Shown: piece by piece, positions 1 through 10,600 of the stretch
How positions within the stretch are numbered: position 1 is the first letter of the stretch
Layout of the letters: every line of letters begins with the position of its first letter
NCBI GenBank assembly: GCA_011947345.1
Contig: JAAVTG010000845.1
Coordinates: forward strand, 496,001 to 560,000
Origin: Phytophthora quininea
Lineage: Eukaryota > Oomycota > Peronosporomycetes > Peronosporales > Peronosporaceae
DNA length: 64,000 bases
Direction of reading: 5' to 3'
Position numbers and translations under genes: made by a program
The notes under the pieces: generated by a model
Seen by the model: only the letters and a program-made list of their open reading frames with translations
The model's database searches: none
What the model was told of the DNA's origin: nothing

Positions 1-16
1 CCAGACGGGCGCCAGC

Positions 17-1728
17 ATGTTCAGCCCTCGCAGCACTAACAGCAAGAGCAACCACTATCACCTGGCAAGTAGCGGGACTCGGACGCCTCGGATATTTCCA
101 CCGGATGTGCCCAGCATTCCGCTGAGTCCGTCGCGACTCGAGAGTCCAATGTTTCGTGAACGGGTTTCAGCCTTGATGCAGCAAGGAGACACCTACGCCA
201 AGCGCCTAGACAGCGAACGACGGCGAGCTGTCGACCTCGATCAAGTCCTGCGAGCTCTACGGGTCGAGCACTTCCAAGCACGCAAAGCTCTCTGCAACGC
301 AACCAACGCCCAGCTCTGCGCTGCCACGACCGAGCTCAAACCGATTCGCACTCTGGAGAACCGCCTCGACAAGGTACTCACTCGGTTCAACGAAGTCTGC
401 AACGCCAACAAGGCGCTACGAGAGCAGATCCAAGCACTGCGTCGTGAAAAAGTGCAACAAGGTGCAGTGCTCGACAAACTTGAGCGGGAGACTGCACAAG
501 CCCAAAGCGAAGCTTCCCAGGTCGCTCAAGCAGCCCAAGCAGCGGGCGACGCAAGAGATCGCGCCAATCGACAAAGCGAATCACTGCGCAACCAGCTTTC
601 GGAAGACGGCGAGAACTTCGAGTCGGGTTGGAGAGAGAAGGCCGAGCAGCTAGCAGAAGACCGAGCCATGATCCGTGACATCCCGAGACTGCGCACGCCC
701 AAAAGCCCTTCCCGGCCGCATTTCATCAATAGCTCCACCCCGGGAAGCGTCAATTCGCCGTTGCCTAGCAATGGGTCTGGTCGATCACTGCCAGGAGGCT
801 TCAAACTGCTGTCCACGCCCAACATCAAGTTGCGAGACGAAACCCAAAAGAACGAGCGACTGCTCCACGAGAAGGCCAACGACTTGCAGAAGCAGACGGA
901 GCGCCTACGGACTGCTCAGGAGGGCTTGGCCAAGATCAAGCGCAAAACCGGAGAGCGGGACTCGCACGCTCTGGCGGCCGCACTTGTTTCTGCCGAGGAG
1001 AAGAACTTCTCTCTCTTCAACATGATCAACGAGCTCAGCACGGAGATGGAGGCTCTCGAAGTGGAGAACAACGCTCTGGAGGCGCAGGTTAGCGAGCAGA
1101 CCCGCGATGGAGGCATGGGATCAGCTGAAGATACTCGTCGACGAGCACTCAAGCAACAGCTCGAAGACCAGATCGAAAAGTCTCGACAGAAGGTGGCTCG
1201 GCTGGAGTCACGCTACAGCGAAGCTGCTGAAGCTGGCGAAGTGATGAAGGCTGGGGCCTTGGGACTATTTCACAAGTTGCAGGGGCCCAATGACGAGGCC
1301 TTTGCGGCGCAGTTGTCAGCTCATGGGGTCACCGACGTCACGATGGCCGAGCTGCTTGGTCTAATTGAGCAGCGCGTTGGGGAGTTGGTGGACATTCACA
1401 ACATTGCAACCAATGCCCCAGCAGCTGCTGCTTTGGGCGCACAGCATCCATCTATGAAGGTGGACGGGGAAGTCACGACTCTGCCAGCCATGCCCGCCAC
1501 TCTCGCAATGGCGAGCGTCCACGTGGAGGAGCTGCCGCTGCAGCAGCAAGTGCCACTGGCGTTCTGCTTCGACCGACACCTCCCACCGCCGAAGACTTTG
1601 GCGACTCCGATAACGATGAGCCACAGCAAGATGATGTGCTGCGTCCTTGCAAGATCTCGGACATCCAGGAGAAGACCGCTGCTGCAGTTGGTCGCCGCAA
1701 AGAGAAGCAGATTCGCGCCAAGCGGTAG
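17..1728 (+). CDS. Outer dynein arm docking complex coiled-coil protein (CCDC63/CCDC114/ODA1-like)
   Basis: Long coiled-coil protein, about 570 aa once one break is bridged. Residues around 110-160 carry the family hallmark (LENRLDKVLTRFNE, then LREQIQALRREKV), as in ODA1/CCDC114 proteins that anchor outer dynein arms to axonemal doublets. Heptad-rich coil continues to about residue 470, with a Ser/Pro-rich insert near residues 215-260. The first frame drifts near 1440-1500. The next frame then carries a docking-complex-type tail (LLRPTPPTAEDFGDSDN) and stops at 1726-1728. No GT-AG intron of plausible size bridges this, so a missing base is inferred. The ATG at 17 is the first in the window; an upstream exon cannot be excluded. 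It converges on the adenosine deaminase gene with a 93-bp gap. Confidence 0.75.
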
Positions 1729-1821
1729 AGGTGCTAGGAACCGGAAAGAGTACGTCAGTCAGACAGGAGAGCAAGCCCAAACACGTCTATCATTTCACTT
1801 GCCCAAAATGGCGAGTTCTTA

Positions 1822-3113
1822 TCAGCCAGACTTGCTGGTGCTCGTGTCCTTGATGCCAAACTTCTCCACGAGATGGTCAAAGTAGTCAATCACGTGGTGC
1901 GTGTAGGCTCGCTTGTCCGCGTAGTCGCCAGGCATAAACGACCGCTTGAAACCCGTCAGCAATATCTGGCGCAACTCGTGCGGCGTCAGCTTGAAGGCAT
2001 CGCAAGCCAGACGCACCTCGCGTACCATATCCGTGTGCGAGACTGTGCAATTGTCCGTGCACAGGCTTACTGCCAGCTTGCTCGTGAGCATGTCCCGCAG
2101 CGGGTGGTTCATGGCATCCAGCTCCATCTCCGGCAGCGTCTGCAAGTTGCTGGATAGACACACTTCCAGACACGTGCGCGAGTTGCCGAGGTACTGCACT
2201 AGGTCGTGGCAGTACGTCTTGCGCTGCTCTTCATCCATCCCCGGGATCTCGATCGTGTCATGCCGGAACAAGTGCAATCCGTGGCCGATTCGCTCCGCGT
2301 GGAGGTCGGTAATCGCCTCGAAAATGCTCTCGGGACCGTATCCTTCGCCTGCATGCACCGTTTTGTGCATGAATTTTTGTGCGCAAAAGCAAAGGCCTCC
2401 ACATGGTCGTGAGCAGGGAAACCTCTCTCGGCCCCAGCGATGTCCAGAGCCACCACCGGAACTCCGTGCTCCATCTTGGTCGCGTAGGCCTGCGTGATGA
2501 GCGCCATAGATGCCAGTCCCGTGAGTCGCTGTTGGTCTTCGTGGCGGTGCACCTCGCAGAAGTGCTCGTAGTAAGGGGAGAAATCCTTGGTGAAGAACCG
2601 CATGGCGCAGACGATGATGCCGTACGCGAACTTGGGCGCCAGTCCCGACTGCACGTCCAGGTCGCTGGCGTTGAACTCGTCGGTAGCTCGTTTCAGCCCG
2701 CGGTTGACACTCAGCAGCACTTGCTCAAGAGAGAGCTCTCCTGGCACGGCGTTCAGCTGCGGGGCGAAGCGCGTCTCAAAGTATCTCACGCCGAGTGCGT
2801 ACTGGTCGCAGGCCTGCTCGTAGGCCACTCGCTCCAGCGCCTGCGCCGTCCGCAGCACAGCCGACGCGTAGGAGAAGCACACCAGGTACTGCTCGAGGCT
2901 CTCGTATGTCTCCTTGAACACGATCCGGTTCAGCTCCTCCGCGTCGTACGTGGGCAGCTCCACGTGCTGCTGCTGCGCCAAATCGATGAGCGTCTGCGGC
3001 CGCAGCCCACCGTCCAGGTGGCAGTGCAGGTCCGTCTTGGGCACTTGGCGCAGGAACTCGTCGGGGAAGGCCTCGTTCTTGGGGAACGCGCGGAAGCCAG
3101 CGGCGGTCGACAT
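1822..3113 (-). CDS. Adenosine deaminase family protein
   Basis: Metal-dependent (beta/alpha)8 amidohydrolase of the adenosine/adenine deaminase family (purine salvage), about 430 aa. Visible motifs are [10 protein letters not shown] (HxH zinc ligands), VHAGE (His plus catalytic Glu), RIGHG, and SLCTDN where metazoan enzymes have SLNTDD. The TDN form resembles many bacterial-type deaminases. The frame breaks between AFAFAHKN and MHKTVHAGE at about 2373-2378, inside AAAAATTC; one missing base restores a 431-codon CDS. The preferred start is the ATG at 3113 (MSTAAGF). An upstream in-frame ATG at 3170 would add 19 residues with a basic, possibly mitochondrial-type N-terminus. Substrate (adenosine or adenine) cannot be assigned by eye. 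Confidence 0.85.
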
Positions 3114-3188
3114 GGCGCGCAGACGCTTCAGCAGGACAGTGCGAGAGTGCCGCACCACTGCCGCTCGCATGTGATGGCCGGTGAATGC

Positions 3189-3219
3189 GAATTTTCTGAA
3201 TGTGAATTTTCTGAATGAG
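3189..3219 (-). promoter_or_regulatory. Tandem oomycete Inr/FPR-like core promoter of the deaminase gene
   Basis: On the minus strand CTCATTCAGAAAATTC is followed at once by CACATTCAGAAAATTC and then CGCATTC, a 15-bp tandem repeat. The first unit fits the oomycete initiator plus flanking element (CTCATT-type Inr, then an A/T-rich CAATTT-like part). It lies about 75-105 bp upstream of the ATG at 3113. Transcription start is inferred, not shown. Confidence 0.5.
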
Positions 3220-3338
3220 AATTGATTACCGCTAGGATCAAATTGTGGGCTTTGCAGCTCGGCGGCTGTGAGAATTCCTTTGCTGATGGCACTTCCACGC
3301 GCTGCTTGGAGCCATGACACAAAGAATCCAGCTAGCAC

Positions 3339-3937
3339 AAATCTCGCTCAGGAAGAAATCTAACGGCCGTAGCTCTGTAAAAAAAAAACTTAGTAGTAGC
3401 GGGTTCTCTCTTTGATCCGGTTTGACAATATCTCCACAACATCAGCACCTACACCTGCCGAAGTGTCAGGTAGCACGAACCGGTAAAGAATTCGTAGAGG
3501 TCTATGATCACTAGTTTTTTTTCTTCACTTCGGTGATCGTTTGTTCAGCCGATGTAGCGTTCCACCACCACGCCACTGTCGTACGATTTCTCGAGTGCGT
3601 CAACTGCATTCTGGCTGTCAAATATGAAACAGGAGGTTCTGATCTACTGAGCGCGTTAGATCGAGGCCAGGGGCACGCAACTGTCGAAACCGGAGTGACA
3701 CTGGCACTTACAGCGGGATTCACCGCGGTAATGATTGACGGTTGCCCATATTGCTGGAGAAGAGCTAGACCATCTGCGTGATCGTCCATCCAGTCGAATG
3801 GTAATCTTGACTTCGAGTGCTGGGAGACCTCTTTGGGGTCCGCGCCGGCGTGAGACTTAACCTGTTTTCATGGTGGTGTTAGACCTTTGTAGAAGTTAGC
3901 CATACTTTCGTAAGTCATACGGCGGAACGGGAACTGA
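3339..3937. other. Intergenic flank left of the LTR element, no confident gene
   Basis: Contains a poly-A run near 3380 and a minus-strand ORF of about 92 codons (3511-3789) with no family resemblance that I recognise. The last four bases (CTGA, 3934-3937) are the left target-site copy of the retroelement. This stretch was contiguous with 16552 onward before the insertion. Confidence 0.5.
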
Positions 3938-4497
3938 TGTCCCGGGGCCAGCGGGGTAGATGACGTACGTCGAGCGCTTGGCTGGAGCGCGGCCCCGAGA
4001 GTTCGTACTTTAGGGAAGGGTAGCTTCAGTGCGAGCGCTGTGCGTGGTGTAGGTCGAGGAGAACGGCGCGTCGGACGGTAGACGGATAGGTAGGAGGCCC
4101 GGCTAGTTGAACGAAAAGCTGTCTTTGTAGCTGTTAGTCCTGCTTAGTCCTGAACTGTTCGACCTGTTCTGTAGTCAGCAAAATCGATTCTAAAGTGAGT
4201 TGGCAGCCGATCGCGCACGCAGTTGACGACACCTTGGGCTTTCACCCCTCCGCTCTCACTGGGGCAGCCCTTGTACGACCTCCATCCCTTACGCGACTCC
4301 TCGCCTCTTTGTCAAGCCAAGGCGGCCTTAGCACGCCGGCGACCTCCGTCCCAGCGTCGCCAGATCCGGCCATCCCTCGGAAGGCGCTAGCGAATGTTCC
4401 AGGCGTTCGACGAATCAGCCTCCTCCACGGCTCTCATATCAGCCAATAGGACGGGGTCGTCCTCTGGGATATTACCGTCCGCGTAGGACCCGGGACA
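3938..4497 (-). repeat. 3' LTR (560 bp)
   Basis: Starts TG and ends CA with a perfect 9-bp terminal inverted repeat (TGTCCCGGG/CCCGGGACA). Compared with 15988-16547 I found no difference. The first ~110 bp in element direction (4497 to 4387) also encode the C-terminus of the membrane ORF. A plus-strand ORF at 4195-4449 is present in both LTRs; it has no recognisable product and its start codon is not ATG. Confidence 0.95.
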
Positions 4498-5606
4498 TTC
4501 TCCCCGACTGAACGCTCGGCGTCCTCGACGAGCCTTGTCCTTCGGTCTCTTGGTCAACTTCAGCTTTCCAAGTCGTGAACTCAGGTAGTGCTCGAATGCA
4601 GCATCGTCGTCTAGAGTAGCTGTCCAACCATTGATACCACCAGCTACCGTATCGGCGTCTGTCGTCACAGCCGTTCCGGCGAACACTCTTTGGCGCAGTT
4701 TCTCTTCACGGGCAAGGCGCTCAGATTCTCGACGCAACAAGTCACGCCAGCAGTCCTCTGCAACCGGTCTCGGAGCTACTTTCGTAGTCTTGCCCAGCGC
4801 TCGATAGGCGCGCTCAATGTGACTGCACAATCCGACGACCATCACGATCACAATCGGGAAGAAACTCTTATTGTCCCACTCACAGTAAACATCAACGGCT
4901 CCGATCACCGTAAGCACTACGCCCACGCCCACGGTACCATGCAGACAGAACTCCGCCATCCGATAGACGAACAAAGGCGTGAATACAATCACGGCGAAAG
5001 TCACTCGCACCACGAGGTAAATTGCCACCATAATATCACATCCACGCTTCCAGGAAGCGGCAGCTGCCGCCACAGAGCAAGAGCCAAACTTTTTGTAGCA
5101 TTCCACTTTTGTTGCGAAGATTCGGGCATGTAATCGCAGACCGAGTGCTGCCAAGCCTTACACCACAAGATGCACGTCTTTCCAAACTGACCGTAGTAAT
5201 CACGATGTTCGTTGAGCACGACAATGGGTGCCACAAATACGCACTCGAGTACAGCCCAACCGTAGTCGGTACCGCGATAATCCTCACTATCCAGACGTCC
5301 CACCAGAAAGATGAATCGTTCAGTGCAAGCGCGCAGCAGGTAGAGTCCATCGCCGATCCACATGAACAGAGCATAGATCATTCCGCAGAACGCTTCACGC
5401 AACGGCGCTGTAACGATTAGCACTAGCACGGTCACTACAGCTCCGTAGAGTCGGTTCTTCCAGGCAGTCTCGTCGGCGATCAGCCATTCTTGCCAGGCGT
5501 TGCAGACCAGCGTCCAAACCATCGTACTCTCGTCTCCTCCACAGCAAAACTGGAAATGGGGCAGTTCCCTCCGACTGACTGTACAGTGCACCGTCACGGA
5601 GTCCAT
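4387..5606 (-). CDS. Retroelement ORF3: multi-pass membrane protein ending inside the 3' LTR
   Basis: About 406 aa after one missing base in the A5 run near 5092. Hydrophobic segments on the N-terminal side include LYGAVVTVLVLIVTA, AFCGMIYALFMWIGDGLYLL and VLECVFVAPIVVL. On the C-terminal side are DIMVAIYLVVRVTFAVIVF, VGVGVVLTVIGAVDVY and FFPIVIVMVVGL. This gives about five or six membrane spans, then a charged tail rich in Arg, Lys and Asp. The start is ATG 5606 (an upstream TTG at 5648 is in frame). The ORF reads through the polypurine tract and ends at 4387, about 110 bp into U3. It sits where env lies in retroviruses, but no signal peptide, cleavage site or single C-terminal anchor is evident, so it is not a typical envelope. 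Function unknown. Confidence 0.6.
4498..4505 (-). other. Polypurine tract
   Basis: Minus strand GGGGAGAA directly abuts the 3' LTR, the expected plus-strand priming site. It lies inside the coding sequence of the membrane ORF (codons for Arg-Gly-Glu). Confidence 0.75.
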
Positions 5607-5776
5607 TTCAATCACGCCAATTGTTTTGAGATTTCTAGACCACCCCAACCGAATTCATGGGACCGTGTAATTCCCCGTCCCTCGTAGTCCATGCACGCTT
5701 GGTCTCACTACATCACACCCACAGTTCTTGAGCATCCCTCCATTTCGAGTTCCTCGCGCCCCATCAAGACACCAAG

Positions 5777-7332
5777 ATGGCTCACATCTCCGATCAGGAC
5801 TTCTTCGCGGCCCTGCAGGCGCGTGTGATCTCGACGACCAGCGGCTCTACTGACGCCTCCACGATCAAGACGGCCTTCTGGAAGGAAGTGCGTACGGCCT
5901 TGGCTGTTAACAAAGCGTCGGTCGGTCTCGACCTCCTCGACGCCTTGGCGGAGGCCGTCATTGAAGGAGACACCGCGGCCAAACTCGGAGGTCTCGTCGT
6001 CGTTTTGCCCGACCCAGGCGACCAAGAAGTGTCTCGGCAGGCGTCCCCTCATGAACGGTTCCAGGCCAGCTCCGCGACCCCCAAGTCCATCACTGCGTCG
6101 AAGGCCAGCTCCCCGGCCTCCAAGTCGACTTCAGCGCCCAAGATCCAAAGGGCAGGCAAGAAACGAGCGTCGTCTTCAGCCACGAGCGAGGCGCACAAGC
6201 CCAAACGGTCCAAGACGGCGTCAAACTCCTCCAATTCGTCGCCAGGGCGACTCCCAGTTGCGCTGTCGAACACTCTCATCGATCCCGATGCTCCCAAACG
6301 TGTTCTTGACGACTTGGCGGCCCTCTACCGTGAAGCTCGCAGGCAAGGCGTTAAACCGTTCCGCTTGGCGTATCCCTGGGAGGGTAACAACCTATGGTAT
6401 GATCCAGCCGTCTACTCGTCCGTTCATGTTGCGCACTTCAGGTTCTGGATGCTGCACCGCAAATCATTCTGGGAATGGGCAATCAACGCTCCACTCCGTT
6501 CAGAGGCAGCCTACGCGGCGCGACGCAAGAACAAGATGAACGCCATGCGAGCCCGCCTCGCCTTTCTCAGCATTTGTATCGAGACTTGGGGCTATTACCG
6601 TCTCCTCAAGTTGTTCGAACGCAGGGGTGCCCACCACTCCGTACTCTGGATGGGAGGGCAACCGGGTAAGCAGACGGCGCAATCCAAGTCAGTTAAAGGG
6701 AAGCAAGGTCCAGTCGTGGAAGACCTCGCAGTCCTGTATCGCAAGGACACAGAGCACTACGAGAGAGTTATCGGGGAGCACTGGATCCTGACCGCATTGA
6801 CGCAGACGGTTACTCTTCCATCCCAAGTCTTCTCGAGTTGACCAAGGCGATCGGTCCCGATATTCGTCCAGCTTGCAACCGTCTATCAGACCGTGCTTTG
6901 GCCCGTATCCGTCGTGACATTACTTCGAACGACAAGGCTCAAGCTCACTGGGCTCCAAAACCGGTCACGGGGCTGTGGAAAGAACTGGTGGACTCCGACC
7001 GAATCCAAGAGCTCCAAGACCAGATCGAAATGGACCTTGCCGACAAAACCTACAAGTTTCCAACCGTTCCTGACTACGATCATCGTCTCGATCAAGACGA
7101 AGATAATTCCGACTTCGAGACTGAGAAAGGTTTCGCCGCTCTCCCTCCTGAGGAATTGGGCGAGGACGACTCTAGTTCGTCGCCTTCGGAGCATGAAGAC
7201 TTGAACGAAGCCGAGAAAGAGGACCCCGAAGAACAACAATCCACTCCTAAGTCTCCAGACTTTCCAACTCCGAAGAAGTCCGATGCTTCAAAGTCGACGA
7301 AAAGCTCCGTTCCACCCGCCACGACGAAATAA
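5777..7332 (+). CDS. Antisense ORF inside the LTR element, unknown function
   Basis: Opposite in direction to gag-pol, between pol and the 3' LTR. Starts ATG 5777 (MAHISDQDFF). The frame breaks near 6783 (GEHW to DPDRIDADG); bridging one missing base gives about 518 aa ending at 7332. Layout: a folded-looking N-terminal 75 aa, a Ser/Ala/Lys-rich basic linker (about 85-155), an aromatic-rich core (FRLAYPWEGNNLWYDP, FRFWMLHRKSFWEW), then an acidic Asp/Glu/Ser-rich C-terminus. It resembles no family I know. Some plant gypsy elements also carry an antisense ORF between pol and the 3' LTR, so this may be an element gene rather than a trapped host gene. Confidence 0.55.
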
Positions 7333-7455
7333 CTCCACAGGGTGCAGTACGGCTTCGTCAGTTCATTCCTTTATCTTTTCAATACATATCAGCTCTCTTT
7401 TCTTATCATCAATTGTTCAAGTCCAGTCACCGTTGAGAGAGCCGTTCAATTTTCC

Positions 7456-7611
7456 ATGCAAAGGCCCGCTCGTCCTGAGTACTTCATCATTGAAGACACT
7501 CTACAGGCCAAATCAAATTCAAACACGCAAGTCGTCGGTCAGGCAAAGGTACCGTCGGGCACCAAGGCCCTCGCCGACCAATCACCAGCACGCTCCCAAC
7601 TCAAAGATTAG
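7456..7611 (+). CDS. Small ORF downstream of the antisense ORF (uncertain)
   Basis: About 51 codons from ATG 7456 (MQRPARPEYF) to a stop at 7611, just past the antisense ORF and ending 33 bp from the pol stop. It could be a further exon or piece of the antisense module. No domain is recognised and coding status is weak. Confidence 0.2.
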   Translation: MQRPARPEYFIIEDTLQAKSNSNTQVVGQAKVPSGTKALADQSPARSQLKD

Positions 7612-7643
7612 TAGTTGAGCACGCACCTCCAGTTCACGTTCGT

Positions 7644-10600
7644 TTAAAAGAGAAAATCGTCATCGTCGACAACCGCGTTGGCGTCGGCAAGACGAGTACT
7701 CCTACGCATAGTCGGTAAACCCTCGGCTTCTCCCCGTCTGTTCTCGAAAGCGTTTATCAGCTTTTTGTAATAGGGCTCCAGCTTGCGGCACGGCACCCAC
7801 GCTGTCTTGTAATTAGCCGTCAAAACTAGATATTGTAGCTCACGCTTCTCGATCCGTCGAGCTAAGAGATCCACAATCGCTTCGTCAACACCAGTGATCA
7901 CGAGTTCATCGCCACCAAACAAACGATCCTCAGCGAAGCTCGTAGACGGCAGGTCTTCTTCAAGCAGGGGTCCTTCGTCGTTCTCAGCGCTGTCCCCGAC
8001 TCCGTCAGGCACTTCATCAGCGAACGGACGACTCCACCGGCCTTTGAACGGCTTGAGTCTGTTCACATTGATAGTCACAATCTTGTCGGGGTGGGTAGGA
8101 ATAGCAACCTTGTAGGCATTGTTCCCCACGCTACCAACCACGCGATATGGTCCATGCCACGAGAAGGCGAGCTTACGCGTCTTCTTCTCGCTTCGTTTCG
8201 CTCTGAAATACTGGTATACCCACACAGCCTCACCTTCTTCAAACGTCACAGCCACTTGATCATTCAATCGCCTCTGGTGCCGGTCCTGAGCCTTGAGTAG
8301 TTGTCGCTCGACCGTACGCCGGCGATCTCGGAACGAATTAAATAACTGTCTCCTATAAAGCGCAATATCGTTGCTCTGCCAGTCATCCGTGGTATTCAAG
8401 AACGCTACATCGATGGGAAGCGTAGCATCTCGTCCATACAGACTGAAAAACGGCGTATCGCCAAGAGCTTCATGATAAGATGTCCGGTAAGCGAATAGCA
8501 AACGAGGTAACAGCAGATCCCAATCGGACTGAGTCTCGTTGACATACAGTTTAACCATACCCAGTAAGGTGCCATTGAATCTCTCCACTAGACCTTGAGT
8601 CTGTGGGTGATAGGCGGCACCGAATAGCTTTTTAATCCCAAGAGTTTCATAAAACGCCTTAGCGAGCTCTGACGTGAAATTAGAGCCGCGGTCACTAAGC
8701 AATCGGTCCGGTACGCCGTGTCGAGAAATCACTCCATTGATCATGGTGTCAATAAACGTAACAGAATCCAAACACGCCACTGGGAACGCTTCCACCCATC
8801 TAGTGAAATAGTCCGCAAAGACGAGGATGTATTTATTCCCTCGTGGTGTAGTAATCAACGGTCCGATAGCGTCCACAACGAGTAAGGAGAAGGGACCATT
8901 AAGCTTTTGCACGGGCATGCGCTGCATGAGCCCATTCTTCCAAGGTCTGTAGCCCTTTCCCCCACTGCACACATTACACGCTTCCACGTACTCGTGCACA
9001 TCTTTAGCCCAGCCGTGCCAATAAGCGTGTCGTCGCACCCTGAATATCATCCTTCTTACCCCCACGTGCGCTGAGAAGATATCTCGATGTAAATAATGCA
9101 GCACAGTCTCGATAAAAGGCAACGGGATCACCGGAACACTTATAGTTTCAGCAGGTCCAGCAGCAGCACGCAAGTGCACCCGGCGCATGAGAATTCCGTT
9201 CTTGACTTCGTAGTTGGAAGCTGTCCTCAGGATCTTCGTACGTATTTGCGGATCGATAGCGAGAGCTCCAACCTCGATAAATGCTCTCATGGCGCAAATC
9301 CAAGGCGTATTCGCCTGCTCCTCTTTGAACTTAGCTCGATCGAGGCCAAACTCGTCCAAAGAGGTCAGAACTCGGCCGTCCTCGCCACTCATGGTTTCCT
9401 CTCCAGGTTCGGGCGTTCTTTCTTCGGGGCTTCGAGTGTCTTGGGAGCCAGCGGCTCCCGACTGAAACCGAAACCCTCTGCCAGCGGAGGACGCAGGTAT
9501 GCCTTCGGGATCAGCTACTACGTCACGTCGTTCAGTTAAAGCGGGAGTGTCCACCTCACCGTCCTCTTCGGCGTTCAACAAGTCGTCGATCGTTATAGCG
9601 CACACACTGGCACAGTGCATCCTCGACAGTCCATCAACATGTCCAAGAGTAGTCCCCGGCTTATGGAACACTTTGAAGCTTAATTGCGATAGCTCCATGG
9701 CCCACCGCGCTAGTTTTGCGTTACTCGTCCTGTTCTCGGGGCTGAAAACCCATGTAAGCGCCTTATGATCAGTGAAGAGATCAAACTCAGTCCTATCGAG
9801 ATAACACCGAAACTTGCGAGTAGCCCATACTATTCCCCAACACTCAATTTCCGTGATTCCATCCGTCTTTCGTATCCAGTTCTTTTGTGAGCCAACTAGT
9901 AGTTTGCTGGCGTACGCCACTACTCGGTCCTTGCCTTCCACCGTCTGCATTAGACAAGCACCGACAGCCAATCGGGAGGAATCCACGTACAACTTGAAAC
10001 GTTTAGAGAAATCAGGGTACGCTAGGATAGGAGGCTTCACCAGCACCTTCTTCAGTTGTTGAAACGCGATTTCACAGTCAGAGTCCCACATGAACATCAC
10101 TTCTTTCTGCTTTAGCCGCTCCAGAGGGGCTGAGATGGCAGCATAGCCCGGAATGTATCTGCGGAAGTAGCTAGTTAGACCCAAGAAAGCGCGTAAAGTG
10201 TGCAGGTCGTGAGGCCTCAGCACGTTCAACACCGCTTTCACCTTCTCCGGGTTCGGAAGAATTCCTGAGGGCGTGACTATATGACCCAAGAACGCCACTT
10301 GAGAACGCCCCCAGTGACACTTCTTCATCTTCAATTTAAATCCCGCCGCCCGGAATCGTTCGAGCACCAGTCTCAGTCGCTCTAAATGCGTTGGGAAGTC
10401 TGAACTGAACACGACACAGTCATCAAGGTAAACTAGGCAAGTTCTCCACTTAAGATCGATCAACACCGTCTCCATCAGCCTTTCAAACGCTGGCACTGCG
10501 TTGCACAACCCAAAAGGCATGACCAGCCACTCGTACAAGCCATATTTGCAGGTAAAAGCTGTTTTCTCGATACTTCCGTTCGCCATTGGGACATTCCAGT

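Noticed and set aside
1440..1500. Small intron in the docking-complex gene
   Set aside because: The only GT...AG pair is 28 nt and restores the wrong frame; a missing base is simpler.
2379..3218. 280-codon plus-strand ORF opposite the deaminase
   Set aside because: Shadow frame in GC-rich codons; the minus frame holds all deaminase motifs.
3934..3938. 5-bp target duplication ACTGA for the LTR element
   Set aside because: Would need the LTR to end in AC, not the canonical CA; 4-bp CTGA fits both ends.
4195..4449. 84-codon ORF inside each LTR
   Set aside because: Non-ATG start (GTG), no family, and it sits in untranslated LTR sequence.
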